Source: Helicobacter canadensis MIT 98-5491 (lineage in GTDB: Bacteria > Campylobacterota > Campylobacteria > Campylobacterales > Helicobacteraceae). Taken from it: a stretch of DNA of 64,000 nt. Positions 1-12,488 of this stretch are shown in pieces. The notes below the pieces were generated by a model. That model was given only the letters and a program-made list of their open reading frames with translations. It was not told the origin of the DNA and searched no databases. The translations under genes and the position numbers were made by a program. Position 1 is the first letter of the stretch. Every line of letters begins with the position of its first letter. The DNA lies in contig NZ_CM000776.2 in the NCBI RefSeq assembly GCF_000162575.1, forward strand, positions 1,331,629-1,395,628, written 5' to 3'.

Positions 1-27
1 TAGAAGTCAATACACAAAAGGCAAAGA

Positions 28-894
28 ATGACAGAGAAACTTCATTCCCTTTTTAGCGAATTTGAATCTTATCTCATCTCACAATCCCCAAAAGTTCCCA
101 GCTTTCATCCCTATTATGAAAAAGCACTTTGGGAAATGGTGCTAAGTGGCGGGAAGCGATTCCGCCCTAAATTGCTTTTAAGTGTTGTTTATGCCAATAA
201 AGCAAAATTTGCTTCCAAAGCCTTTGCACCTGCATTGGCTCTAGAAATCTTGCACACTTACTCGCTTATTCATGATGATTTACCCGCAATGGATAATGCT
301 CTTTTAAGAAGAGGTGTGCCAACCTTGCACCATAAATACGATGAATGCGGTGCAATTTTAGTTGGCGATGGACTAAATACTCATAGCTTTTATTGTATTG
401 CCAAATCCAAACTCAAGCCAAAAATCAAAAATAAACTCATAGAGATTCTAAGCTATAATGGCGGAATCCATGGTATGGTTTTAGGACAGGCTTTGGATTG
501 CTATTTTGAAAAACAAACTCTGCCTTTAGAAAAATTACGCACCATTCATTTAAACAAAACTGCAAAACTTATTGCGGCTGCATTGCAAATGGGAGGAATC
601 ATTGCCAAATGCGACAAAAAATTCTGTCAGAAACTTTATAAAATTGGCTTGGATTTGGGATTATTTTTTCAAATCCGCGATGACATTATCGATGCAACAC
701 AAAGCTCGCAAGAAGCAGGAAAAACAACACAAAATGATTCAGAAAAAAATAGTTATGTCAATCTTTTGGGATTAGAAACTGCTAAAATAGAAGCTAAAAA
801 ACTCCAAGAATCTTTACAAACGCAGCTCCAATCTCTAAATCCTAAAACCAATCAAACTTTAACAATTCTTTTAGAGGAATATTTTACATTTTAA
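28..894 (+). CDS. ispA: Polyprenyl (farnesyl/geranyl) diphosphate synthase
   Basis: This 288-residue cytosolic enzyme condenses isopentenyl diphosphate with allylic diphosphates to give farnesyl- or geranylgeranyl-length chains for quinones and undecaprenyl carriers. The family signature GGKRFRP lies at residues 41-47, the first aspartate-rich motif DDLPAMD at 83-89 and the second, DDIID, at 218-222. These two motifs bind the magnesium-diphosphate substrates. The length is normal for the short-chain family. AAAGG stands a few bases before the ATG. It ends 10 bases before surE and probably shares its transcript. Product chain length cannot be read with certainty from the sequence. Confidence 0.93.
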   Translation: MTEKLHSLFSEFESYLISQSPKVPSFHPYYEKALWEMVLSGGKRFRPKLLLSVVYANKAKFASKAFAPALALEILHTYSLIHDDLPAMDNALLRRGVPTLHHKYDECGAILVGDGLNTHSFYCIAKSKLKPKIKNKLIEILSYNGGIHGMVLGQALDCYFEKQTLPLEKLRTIHLNKTAKLIAAALQMGGIIAKCDKKFCQKLYKIGLDLGLFFQIRDDIIDATQSSQEAGKTTQNDSEKNSYVNLLGLETAKIEAKKLQESLQTQLQSLNPKTNQTLTILLEEYFTF

Positions 895-904
895 TGAGGT
901 ATCT

Positions 905-1687
905 ATGAAAAGAATATTAATCGCCAATGATGATGGCTATCAATCCCCAGGATTACTAGCACTTAGGGAAGCTTTAGCTCCATTAGGTCATATTGTAATT
1001 GTCGCTCCTGCGAGTGAAAAATCTGCGTGTGGACATGGAATGACATTAACGCGTCCCTTAAGATTTATAAAACTTGATGATGACTTCTATAAGCTTGATG
1101 ATGGAACGCCAACAGATTGCATTTATCTCTCACTCCACGCACTTTATGAAGAAGGATTTAAGCCAGATTTAATTGTAAGTGGAATCAACATAGGATCCAA
1201 TATGGGCGAAGATGTTAGTTATTCAGGAACCGCAAGTGCAGCTATGGAGGGCGTTTTACACGATATTCCTTCTATAGCTATTTCTCAAGTTTTACAAGAT
1301 AAAAACTGCTTTGGATTTGATTTTTCTCTTGCAAAGGAAACTATTTATAACCTTGCAAAAAAAATCTTAGAAAATGGCTTCCCTCTTCAAAAAAGAGAAT
1401 TTTTAAATGTCAATATTCCACAGATTTCAAAAGAACAATGCAAGGGAATGAAAATCACAGAACTTGGAATTAGGCTCTATGGAAATGATGCACATTTACA
1501 CAGAAATCCTCGCGGAGAAGAATACTATTGGTTAGGACTTCATCCGCTAAATTGGAAAGAACGCAATCAACAAGAATCTTCAGATTTTAATGCCATAATG
1601 AATGATTATGTCTCCATTACCCCTATTACCCTTGATTTTACTGCTAGAAAAAGTATGCAACCTTTACAAGATTGGATTACACAATGA
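905..1687 (+). CDS. surE: 5'/3'-nucleotidase SurE
   Basis: SurE is a metal-dependent phosphatase that removes phosphate from nucleoside monophosphates and is linked to stress survival. The N-terminal metal site ANDDGYQSPG (D9, D10) is present, followed by the ACGHGMTLTRPL segment and the SGINIGSNMG loop that supplies an asparagine ligand. The 260-residue length is typical. A TGAGGT sequence lies just before the ATG. The end overlaps the tcdA start in an ATGA arrangement, so translation of the two is probably coupled. Confidence 0.95.
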   Translation: MKRILIANDDGYQSPGLLALREALAPLGHIVIVAPASEKSACGHGMTLTRPLRFIKLDDDFYKLDDGTPTDCIYLSLHALYEEGFKPDLIVSGINIGSNMGEDVSYSGTASAAMEGVLHDIPSIAISQVLQDKNCFGFDFSLAKETIYNLAKKILENGFPLQKREFLNVNIPQISKEQCKGMKITELGIRLYGNDAHLHRNPRGEEYYWLGLHPLNWKERNQQESSDFNAIMNDYVSITPITLDFTARKSMQPLQDWITQ

Positions 1688-2376
1688 CAAATAAGCGTTT
1701 TACTCGGACTCTTTTACTCTTTAAAGAAGATGGTTTTGCAAAACTCCAAAATGCTAGTGTCTTGATTCTTGGAGTGGGTGGCGTTGGAGGATTCGCTCTT
1801 GATTGTCTTTATCGCACAGGAATTGGCAGAATCTGCATTATAGATTATGATAGCTTTGATGAAACCAATCAAAATAGACAAATTGGTTCTTTTGAAGGCG
1901 TAGGAGAAAAAAAGGTAAAAATCCTAGCCCAAAAATACCAAGGTATAGAAGCCATAGAAACCAAAATTACCCAAGAATTTCTTCAAAATTTTGATTTCAC
2001 TCCTTTTGACATTGTCATTGATGCCATTGATGATATTGAAGCAAAAATTTCCCTAGCCCTAACCCTCGCTAATCACCCCAAAAATCCAAATATACCCTTG
2101 CTTCTTTCTTCCACAGGAAGTGCTAAGAAGCTTGATCCCTCTAAGATTCAAAGCGCTAGTATTTGGAAAACCTATGGGGATAAATTTGCTAGAAAATTCC
2201 GCGAGGGGCTAAAAAAGCAAGGCTTTAAGGGGAATTTCCTAGCAGTTTTTAGCCCAGAACCGCCTAACTGCAAGGAATTAGGAAGCTTTAGTGGTGTTAC
2301 AGGAAGCTTTGGATTGCGTCTTGCAAGTGAAGCCATTTCAATTATTTTAAAAAAGGAGATAGTATGCAAATCTTAG
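1684..2376 (+). CDS. tcdA: tRNA threonylcarbamoyladenosine dehydratase (ThiF/MoeB-like E1 fold)
   Basis: This 230-residue protein belongs to the E1-like ThiF/MoeB superfamily. It has the nucleotide-binding loop GVGGVGG at about residues 30-36 and the DxDxFDETNQNRQ stretch that marks TcdA (formerly CsdL). TcdA converts t6A37 of tRNA to its cyclic form using ATP. I chose the ATG that overlaps the surE stop (ATGA); an in-frame ATG 12 bases earlier lies inside surE. The MoeB-type zinc cysteine pairs are not evident, which favours TcdA over a sulfur-carrier adenylyltransferase. Its last 13 bases overlap the next small gene. Confidence 0.8.
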   Translation: MTNKRFTRTLLLFKEDGFAKLQNASVLILGVGGVGGFALDCLYRTGIGRICIIDYDSFDETNQNRQIGSFEGVGEKKVKILAQKYQGIEAIETKITQEFLQNFDFTPFDIVIDAIDDIEAKISLALTLANHPKNPNIPLLLSSTGSAKKLDPSKIQSASIWKTYGDKFARKFREGLKKQGFKGNFLAVFSPEPPNCKELGSFSGVTGSFGLRLASEAISIILKKEIVCKS

Positions 2377-2525
2377 CAAAAAGTTATGAAGATGAATGTG
2401 AAGACTTTGAAGAAGAAGAATATGATGGTTATGATTCTAAATACGAAGATAGTGATAAATACAATTATGATGAGGATGATTACGATAATAGCGATAGCGA
2501 TTATGAAAATGATGAGGACTATTAA
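2364..2525 (+). CDS. Small, extremely acidic hypothetical protein (53 residues)
   Basis: The ATG at 2364 is preceded by the strong ribosome-binding site AAAAGGAGAT, placed inside the end of tcdA. The frame is open for 53 codons and its TAA shares a base with the ATG of the next gene (TAATG). These features make it a real translated gene despite its size. About half of the residues are Asp or Glu, with many Tyr, Ser and Asn and few basic residues, and the C-terminal 40 are almost entirely D, E, Y, S, N and K. There is no membrane segment or recognised domain. A metal- or protein-binding role is possible but unsupported. I do not recognise a family. Confidence 0.75.
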   Translation: MQILAKSYEDECEDFEEEEYDGYDSKYEDSDKYNYDEDDYDNSDSDYENDEDY

Positions 2526-3406
2526 TGCAAAATATTAAAGTTGCGCTTATTCAACAAGCTTTTAAAGGCACAAAAACAGCAACCTTACAAACCACTGCAA
2601 AAATGATCAAAGAAGCGGCAAAAAATGGTGCAAATCTTGTTTTATTACAAGAATTACATACAACAGAATATTTTTGCCAAAGTGAAAATGTGGATTTTTT
2701 TGATTATGCCTTAAGTTTTGAAGAAGATTGCGAATATTTTAGTGAGATTGCTAAAAATCACAAAATTGTGCTTGTAACTTCACTTTTTGAGCGACGCACA
2801 AGAGGACTTTATCACAACACCGCAGTAGTCTTTGAATCTAATGGCGAGATTGCAGGAAAATACCGCAAGATGCACATTCCAGATGATCCGGGATTTTATG
2901 AAAAATTCTATTTTACACCTGGGGACTTAGGATTTACACCTATTACCACAAGCCTTGGAAAGGTTGGAATTTTGATTTGTTGGGATCAATGGTATCCAGA
3001 GGCTGCAAGAAGTATGGCTTTAAAGGGAGCAGAAATCTTAATTTATCCAACCGCTATTGGTTGGTTTGATTCAGATTCTAAAGAAGAAAAAGATCGCCAA
3101 AGAGAAGCTTGGATAGCTGTCCAAAGAGGTCATTCAGTAGCAAATGGGATTCCAGTAGTTGCCATTAATCGCGTGGGATTTGAAAAGGATAAAAGTGGAG
3201 TTTTAGAGGGCATACGCTTTTGGGGATCTAGTTTTGCCTTTGGTGCACAAGGGGAGCTTTTAACACTTGGAAGTGTAGAAAATGAAGAAATTTTATATTT
3301 TGAATGGGATAAAAAACGCAGTGAAGAAGTGCGCAGAATCTGGCCCTTCTTAAGAGATAGACGCATTGATTCTTATCAAAATATTTTAAAGCGTTTTGAT
3401 GATTAG
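2525..3406 (+). CDS. aguB: N-carbamoylputrescine amidase (nitrilase superfamily)
   Basis: This 293-residue enzyme has the Glu-Lys-Cys triad of the carbon-nitrogen hydrolases: E43 in LLQELHTTEYF, K115 in YRKMHIPDDPGFYEK and C152 in ILICWDQWYPEAAR. The HIPDDPGFYEKFYFTPGD stretch is characteristic of N-carbamoylputrescine amidase, which releases putrescine, CO2 and ammonia in the agmatine route to polyamines. An agmatine deiminase partner is not in the window. The ATG overlaps the stop of the acidic small gene, and the 3' end overlaps the following methyltransferase. Confidence 0.9.
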   Translation: MQNIKVALIQQAFKGTKTATLQTTAKMIKEAAKNGANLVLLQELHTTEYFCQSENVDFFDYALSFEEDCEYFSEIAKNHKIVLVTSLFERRTRGLYHNTAVVFESNGEIAGKYRKMHIPDDPGFYEKFYFTPGDLGFTPITTSLGKVGILICWDQWYPEAARSMALKGAEILIYPTAIGWFDSDSKEEKDRQREAWIAVQRGHSVANGIPVVAINRVGFEKDKSGVLEGIRFWGSSFAFGAQGELLTLGSVENEEILYFEWDKKRSEEVRRIWPFLRDRRIDSYQNILKRFDD

Positions 3407-3959
3407 CGACAAAGAAAAATGGGATTTGCGTCACCAAAATAACCCCATTCCAAACTCTCCACTAGAACTTCTTTCTCAAAATATCGCTCAAGCACAAAAA
3501 GGCAGAGCGCTAGATATTGCCTGTGGAATGGGGAGAAATTCAAAATTTATGCGTGATAATGGCTTTATAGTCGATAGTGTTGATATTTCCACTTATGCCA
3601 TTTCAAGCCTTAAAGATGAAGTCAATATTAATCCTATTTGCGTGGATTTAGATACCTTTAGTATCCAAAAAAATCATTATGATCTCATTTGCAATAGCTT
3701 TTTTTTGGAGCGTAGATTATTTCCTTCTATCCTTGAAGGACTTAGAAAAAATGGTATTTTGATTTTTGAAACTTTTGCAAGAAGCGATAATGAATCTCAC
3801 AATGCTTTTGCTTCAGATTCTTCTCATCTTTTACGAAAAAATGAGCTTTTAAGGGCATTTTTAGATTTAGAGATTCTTTTTTACGAAGAGAAACTTATTT
3901 GCAGAAATCAAGATTCTCACTCTTTAGCTTTAGTTGCTAGGCTTGTTGCGCGTGCCTAA
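3399..3959 (+). CDS. Class I SAM-dependent methyltransferase
   Basis: The protein (186 residues from the ATG at 3399, which lies within the end of aguB) has a Rossmann-type SAM-binding motif I, ALDIACGMGRNS, and the later acidic position VDSVDIS. A CNSFFLERRLFPSI strand follows, as in TehB-like small methyltransferases. The substrate is unknown. A TTG directly before the ATG is a less likely start. The gene contains a run of eight T near 3709 but stays in frame, with good family resemblance on both sides. The stop overlaps the start of the MATE gene. Confidence 0.8.
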   Translation: MISDKEKWDLRHQNNPIPNSPLELLSQNIAQAQKGRALDIACGMGRNSKFMRDNGFIVDSVDISTYAISSLKDEVNINPICVDLDTFSIQKNHYDLICNSFFLERRLFPSILEGLRKNGILIFETFARSDNESHNAFASDSSHLLRKNELLRAFLDLEILFYEEKLICRNQDSHSLALVARLVARA

Positions 3960-5292
3960 ATTTTTGCATTTTTATTCTAATCAACGCAGCAAAAAGATTC
4001 TCAACATTGCTATTCCTTCTGGGTTAAATTCTCTTTTAGATATTATTAATCTCTCCATTGATTTAATGTTTATTGGAGTTTTTGGCGCCAATGCTATTGT
4101 GGCCGTGGGAGTTAGTCTTAATTATATGATGTTAGCTTTTGCTTTTACAACGATTATTTTTGTTGGCAATAGTGCTTTGGTTTCAAGATTCCTTGGTGCA
4201 GATCAAAAAAAATGTGCCGATGAAGTAATCTTAAGTCTCACCTTTGCAGCTTTTTGCCTCTCCATTCCCTTATGCTTGTTAGCATTTTTGTGCTATGATT
4301 ATTTTTTTAGCTGGATTGGGATTTCTAATGAAGCCAAAGAAATTGGAAGTTCCTATCTAAGCTTGACACTTTTTGGCATTCCCTTGCTTTTGATTAAACA
4401 AGTGAGTATTTCCTCATTTTCTGCTGCTGGGGCGACAAAAATACCCTTTTTTATTAAAATTTTTATCACACTTTTTAACCCCATTTTGAAATATATTTTT
4501 ATTTTTGGCTTTTTATTTATCCCCGAATTTGGAGTAATTGGTGCTGCTATTGCCACTTTAATTATCAATTTTATTGAAACCTTAGCACTCTTCTTATATT
4601 TGCTATGTTACAAAAAAAGCCCAATTTCCCTAAGAGGAAAAATTAATTTTGATTATATAAAACGCGCTTTTATTGTTGGGATTCCATCTGGTTGTGAGCG
4701 ACTTTTTACACTCTTATCTATGATTTTAATGGCTAAATTTGTAGCACTTTATGGAACTTTTAATTTAGCAGGTTATCAAATCGCTACAAGAATCGAAGGG
4801 TTTGCTTTTATGCCGGGATTTGGATTTATGATTGCTGCTATGGCATTAATGGGTCAAAATCTAGGGGCACACAAACCCTTAGAAGCAAAGTATAGCACCT
4901 TAAATACACTTTTATTAGGAGGTGTTTTTATGGGGGTAATTGGCTTAATTATGACTTTTTTTGCTCCCTTACTTTCAAGTTTTTTTACCCATGATATTCA
5001 AACCATTGAAGCAAGCACAAAATACTTAATTCCTATTGGTATTTCACAAATCGCATTTGCTTTTATTTGTATTTTAGATGGTGCATTAAGGGGGGCGGGA
5101 ATCACTAAAATCACCTTAATAACTAATACCTTAATGATTTGGGGATTAAGAGTGATTCCTTGTTATTTAATTGCTAAATTTCATTATCCTATTTCTTATA
5201 TTTATCTTTGCATTTGCCTAGAGACATTTTTACGCGCATTTGTGTATTGGAAAATCTTTCAAAAAGGAGCTTGGAGAAAAAATAAAGTCTAA
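3952..5292 (+). CDS. MATE family multidrug/Na+ efflux transporter
   Basis: This inner-membrane protein of about 446 residues has 12 predicted hydrophobic segments in two similar halves, as in the multidrug and toxin extrusion family. Such pumps export cationic compounds in exchange for Na+ or H+. Segments such as NSALVSRFLGAD and the second-half GFMIAAMALMGQNLGA match family positions. The start is uncertain: GTG at 3952 overlaps the methyltransferase stop, and TTG codons at 3934, 3943 and 3946 are also in frame, none with a clear ribosome-binding site. The stop overlaps the convergent small gene by four bases. Confidence 0.85.
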   Translation: MPKFLHFYSNQRSKKILNIAIPSGLNSLLDIINLSIDLMFIGVFGANAIVAVGVSLNYMMLAFAFTTIIFVGNSALVSRFLGADQKKCADEVILSLTFAAFCLSIPLCLLAFLCYDYFFSWIGISNEAKEIGSSYLSLTLFGIPLLLIKQVSISSFSAAGATKIPFFIKIFITLFNPILKYIFIFGFLFIPEFGVIGAAIATLIINFIETLALFLYLLCYKKSPISLRGKINFDYIKRAFIVGIPSGCERLFTLLSMILMAKFVALYGTFNLAGYQIATRIEGFAFMPGFGFMIAAMALMGQNLGAHKPLEAKYSTLNTLLLGGVFMGVIGLIMTFFAPLLSSFFTHDIQTIEASTKYLIPIGISQIAFAFICILDGALRGAGITKITLITNTLMIWGLRVIPCYLIAKFHYPISYIYLCICLETFLRAFVYWKIFQKGAWRKNKV

Positions 5293-5507
5293 CCAATCCA
5301 AGCAAAAAACAAAGGCAAATTTGAAATAATATAAAGTACTATAACTAGCAAACATAGTGCTATTGCCACAAAAACTAAAAATTTCTTCTCAAAAGAAGTT
5401 AGTTTATCGCCACTTCTTGCCACAGAGATGATAGTCGCAATAACAATTAAAAATGAAACTGCCACTATCAACACCAAGATTAAACCAAATCCACTAACAC
5501 TATTCAT
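5289..5507 (-). CDS. Small two-helix membrane protein of unknown function
   Basis: This 72-residue protein has two hydrophobic helices, at about residues 6-28 and 44-70, joined by a short charged loop (ARSGDKLTSFEKK). That predicts a hairpin in the inner membrane. AAGGAAA precedes the ATG and a TATAAT box lies about 20 bases upstream, so it is probably expressed on its own. It converges on the MATE gene with a four-base overlap of stops. I do not recognise a family. Confidence 0.65.
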   Translation of the reverse strand: MNSVSGFGLILVLIVAVSFLIVIATIISVARSGDKLTSFEKKFLVFVAIALCLLVIVLYIISNLPLFFAWIG

Positions 5508-5525
5508 ATAAATTTTCCTTAAATC

Positions 5526-5531
5526 ATTATA
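5526..5531 (-). promoter_or_regulatory. Sigma-70 -10 box for the small membrane protein gene
   Basis: TATAAT reads on the - strand 19 bases before the ATG at 5507, giving a leader of about 12 bases that contains AAGGAA. A second TATAAT on the same strand at 5562-5567 could be an alternative. As is usual in Campylobacterales there is no clear -35 hexamer. Confidence 0.5.
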
Positions 5532-5629
5532 ATTTACTTATAGCGGCAAGTAACTTTCTAAATTATACCACTATTTTCTATTAAAATTAAAATCAATCTA
5601 ATAATTTATTATGTTTTAACAAGCTATAG

Positions 5630-6964
<1,335 letters not shown>

Positions 6965-6968
6965 TTTA

Positions 6969-9347
6969 ATGATTGAGCAAGAAGAAAACAAGCAAGTTAT
7001 TCATCTTGATGATGGCTTAGATATTCTCCAAGATATTCTGACAAAACAAGAGGAACCAAAGCCACAAACAAAGCTGGATAAACTCCAAGAATTCTTCAAA
7101 AAACGCAAAAAAATTGCTATTCCTCTTGGCTTATTGCTTGGAATTTTCATTATTGCTCTTATTTTTATCATTGGGCACTTTCTTTCTCAAGAGACAGAAT
7201 TACCTAAACAAACTCCACAAATACCACCTCCACAACTCACCATTCAAAAAGGTGGAGATATTATTCCTGATGCCGAAAACCTTGATGCATTGCTCAAAAA
7301 AGCTAACTTTCTTTATTCTAGCGGAAACAAGCAAGAAGCACTCGATCTCTATGGTAAAATCTCTAACTATTCTGAAGGACTCTCTAATTATAATTTAGGA
7401 GTTGTGCAAATGGCAGAAAAATCCTATGCCAATGCAATGGAATCTTTCCAAAAAGCCATTGATTTAGGAGAAGATCGTGTCATTAGCTCCCTTAATGCCG
7501 CTGTTTGTGCATTATATCTCAATCAACCACTCAAATATCAATATTATCTTAATCTAGCAGAAACCTATCTTCCTTATGCAGGAAATCTCCCTCTTTATTC
7601 CTATCTTTATGCACTCACACATTATTACCAAGGAAACTATTTTGAAGCCTTCTCTCCACTCCTCCACCCAAGTTTCTCTTACTATCAAGAGCAAAATAAT
7701 CTTCTACTTTCATCATTATATGCCTATTTTAACAATAATTACAAAGCCCTACAAACCCTCAATAAAGATTCAACAAATCCTAACCATTGGTTTAACCTAG
7801 CCCTTCTCTATGCTAGAATTGGAGAATATAAACAAGCTGATTCTTTAATCCAACAAACCATCAATACTTTTGGAAATTCTCTCCAAAGAGAAATGGCATT
7901 ACTTCTTATTAAGCTTCAACTAAACGATTACGCTCAAGCCTCAAAAATACTCAACAAATACGCTAACAATAAAGAAGCAATTAATAACAATCCTTATCCC
8001 ATCAAAATTACCTTGAAACAAGATTTTTTTAATATCAACACCGCACAAAAACGATTCTGGGATAACTTTAGCGGCTTTAAGCTAAATTCCTATAAAATTC
8101 TTTTTTATTTTGCACCCTACAAAGTCTTTGATGCTCAAGAAGCTTTCAATATCATCCAAGAAGGTGGAATCAATATCCACATTGAAAACCTGCAAGAAGC
8201 CAAAGAAATATTGCTACGCGGACAAACGATTTCTAAAGTTAATCGCAACATAGCCAATGCAATTTTAGAAACATTACAAGGTAATATTAGAAAAGCCAAT
8301 GACCTACTTGCTAATGCCACAGAAAATTATCCTAATCATTCTATCTTGCATTATAATTTAGGGCTTAATTACGCACAAATGGGAGATTTTGATCGCTCTT
8401 ATCAACATTTTATACGCGCTTTTCACCTTAATCCTAAAGATTTACTAGCCGGCATTTTTGCACTCATTACTTCACAACTCACACATCGCGATTCTACTCG
8501 TTTAAATAATGAAATCTCTCAAGAATTTGCAAATCTACAAAGCACCCAAGAAGAAAGGGAATTCATTCAAGCACTCCTAAACTTTGCACGCAATGGAACT
8601 CCAATGCCACTTGAATCACTAGAAAATAAAAAAAGTAATATTGCTATCTATTATGCCCTTAATTTTGTTCAAAACATAGCCCTTCAAGATCAAAGCTTAC
8701 TAGTCCAATCCACCAATGGATTAAAAGCACTTCTCCCAAATGACCCTCTTAGTAACCTTCTCAATCTTCTAGCAATCAATTACAAAGATGATCCAAAAAA
8801 TCTTGCTTTAAAACTTCAAGGTTACTATCAAGATCCTGCGATCAATAAAGATCCTATCTATTATGGAGCAGCTGTTGTTAGGGAAATGTATATTGAAATT
8901 GCTTATATCATTGGGACTTTACATTATGTAGAACAAGATTTAGACAATCGTCTCATTACTGAGCAAAAAGATGTGCGTGGTATCATTCAAGCACTCGCTT
9001 TGAGCTATATTTATCTCCAAGAGTTTGAAAAATCTTTCACGCTTTATAATAGCCTTATTGATGATTTTAAAGAACAGGACACACAAACATTGTTTTTAAC
9101 CGCTGTTGCCGCAATTGGTGCAGGACATACCGAAAATGCTGCCACTCTTTTGCAACTCTCTAAACTCGAAGCACCTACAAATTTTGAAACTAGAATCGCC
9201 AATGGACTTTTATATTTACAAGAAAATAACTATAACGCCGCTGCTTCACAATTTACAACCTTAGTGAATTCTGGTGCGGTATCAGAGTTTTTTGATTTTA
9301 AAATTGATGTGGAAAAACTGCAGAATAGAACAAAAACTTCAAATTAA
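6969..9347 (+). CDS. pflB: Flagellar motor scaffold protein PflB (TPR protein)
   Basis: This 792-residue protein has a short cytoplasmic N-terminus, one membrane helix at about residues 49-72 and a long periplasmic region of tetratricopeptide-like repeats, seen for example near residues 100-170, 440-500 and 670-760. Position immediately after serS is shared with Campylobacter jejuni Cj0390 (PflB) and H. pylori HP1479. In C. jejuni, PflB forms part of the periplasmic disk that widens the flagellar motor and places stator units for high torque. The identification rests on architecture and synteny. It lies four bases after serS and is probably co-transcribed. Confidence 0.8.
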   Translation: MIEQEENKQVIHLDDGLDILQDILTKQEEPKPQTKLDKLQEFFKKRKKIAIPLGLLLGIFIIALIFIIGHFLSQETELPKQTPQIPPPQLTIQKGGDIIPDAENLDALLKKANFLYSSGNKQEALDLYGKISNYSEGLSNYNLGVVQMAEKSYANAMESFQKAIDLGEDRVISSLNAAVCALYLNQPLKYQYYLNLAETYLPYAGNLPLYSYLYALTHYYQGNYFEAFSPLLHPSFSYYQEQNNLLLSSLYAYFNNNYKALQTLNKDSTNPNHWFNLALLYARIGEYKQADSLIQQTINTFGNSLQREMALLLIKLQLNDYAQASKILNKYANNKEAINNNPYPIKITLKQDFFNINTAQKRFWDNFSGFKLNSYKILFYFAPYKVFDAQEAFNIIQEGGINIHIENLQEAKEILLRGQTISKVNRNIANAILETLQGNIRKANDLLANATENYPNHSILHYNLGLNYAQMGDFDRSYQHFIRAFHLNPKDLLAGIFALITSQLTHRDSTRLNNEISQEFANLQSTQEEREFIQALLNFARNGTPMPLESLENKKSNIAIYYALNFVQNIALQDQSLLVQSTNGLKALLPNDPLSNLLNLLAINYKDDPKNLALKLQGYYQDPAINKDPIYYGAAVVREMYIEIAYIIGTLHYVEQDLDNRLITEQKDVRGIIQALALSYIYLQEFEKSFTLYNSLIDDFKEQDTQTLFLTAVAAIGAGHTENAATLLQLSKLEAPTNFETRIANGLLYLQENNYNAAASQFTTLVNSGAVSEFFDFKIDVEKLQNRTKTSN

Positions 9348-9369
9348 TCTTTGCTATATTTTTTATACA

Positions 9370-9403
9370 ATGATTCTAGTCTGTTAAAATAAACTAGAAT
9401 CAT
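9370..9403. terminator. Hairpin between convergent pflB and guaB
   Basis: ATGATTCTAGT and ACTAGAATCAT form an 11-bp perfect stem around a 12-base loop, between two convergent stops. Neither side has a clear run of U, so a bidirectional terminator or transcript-end protector is the likely role. Confidence 0.5.
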
Positions 9404-9409
9404 ACAAAT

Positions 9410-12213
<2,804 letters not shown>

Positions 12214-12305
12214 TTAATACTCCATGAATTTTAAAAAATTTTAGAATTATAAAAAAATATTTTTGATAAAAGGGTTAAAGCAGTAAAAAAATGAAGTTTT
12301 TTAAA

Positions 12306-12410
12306 ACCCTTCTTAAGATACTTGCGGCACATAAATATTTTGAAGGCTCTGCTGTGTTCCCACCCTGAAGCATTATTCAAAAAACCCATTGCACAAGTCT
12401 CAAAAAGGGC
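12306..12410 (-). ncRNA. ffs: Signal recognition particle RNA (small bacterial, 4.5S type)
   Basis: Read on the - strand, this roughly 105-base RNA folds into the single long hairpin of the small SRP RNA. The ends CCCUUUUUGAGA and UCUUAAGAAGGG pair over 12 bases. CUUGUG/CGCAAG and UUUUGAA/UUCAAAA continue the stem. The tip has the domain IV signature: UUCAGG, GUG, a GGAA tetraloop, CAC, then AGCAG, which is the Ffh-binding symmetric loop. A TATAAT box stands seven bases before the 5' end and UUUU follows the 3' end. The RNA targets membrane proteins together with Ffh. Confidence 0.92.
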
Positions 12411-12417
12411 GATTGAA

Positions 12418-12423
12418 ATTATA
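12418..12423 (-). promoter_or_regulatory. Consensus -10 box of ffs
   Basis: A perfect TATAAT on the - strand lies seven bases upstream of the predicted 5' base (12410) of the SRP RNA, inside an AT-rich stretch. The spacing is that of a sigma-70 promoter. Confidence 0.7.
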
Positions 12424-12488
12424 TTTATTTTTTCTTAAAAAAGCAAATTTAAATCCCACCAAATAAAAATTTGCCATTTTTACAAAAC

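Noticed and set aside
3700-3720. T8 tract in the methyltransferase as a phase-variation site
   Set aside because: The frame is intact with good family resemblance on both sides. Similar A/T runs occur by chance in this AT-rich DNA, for example in lnt.
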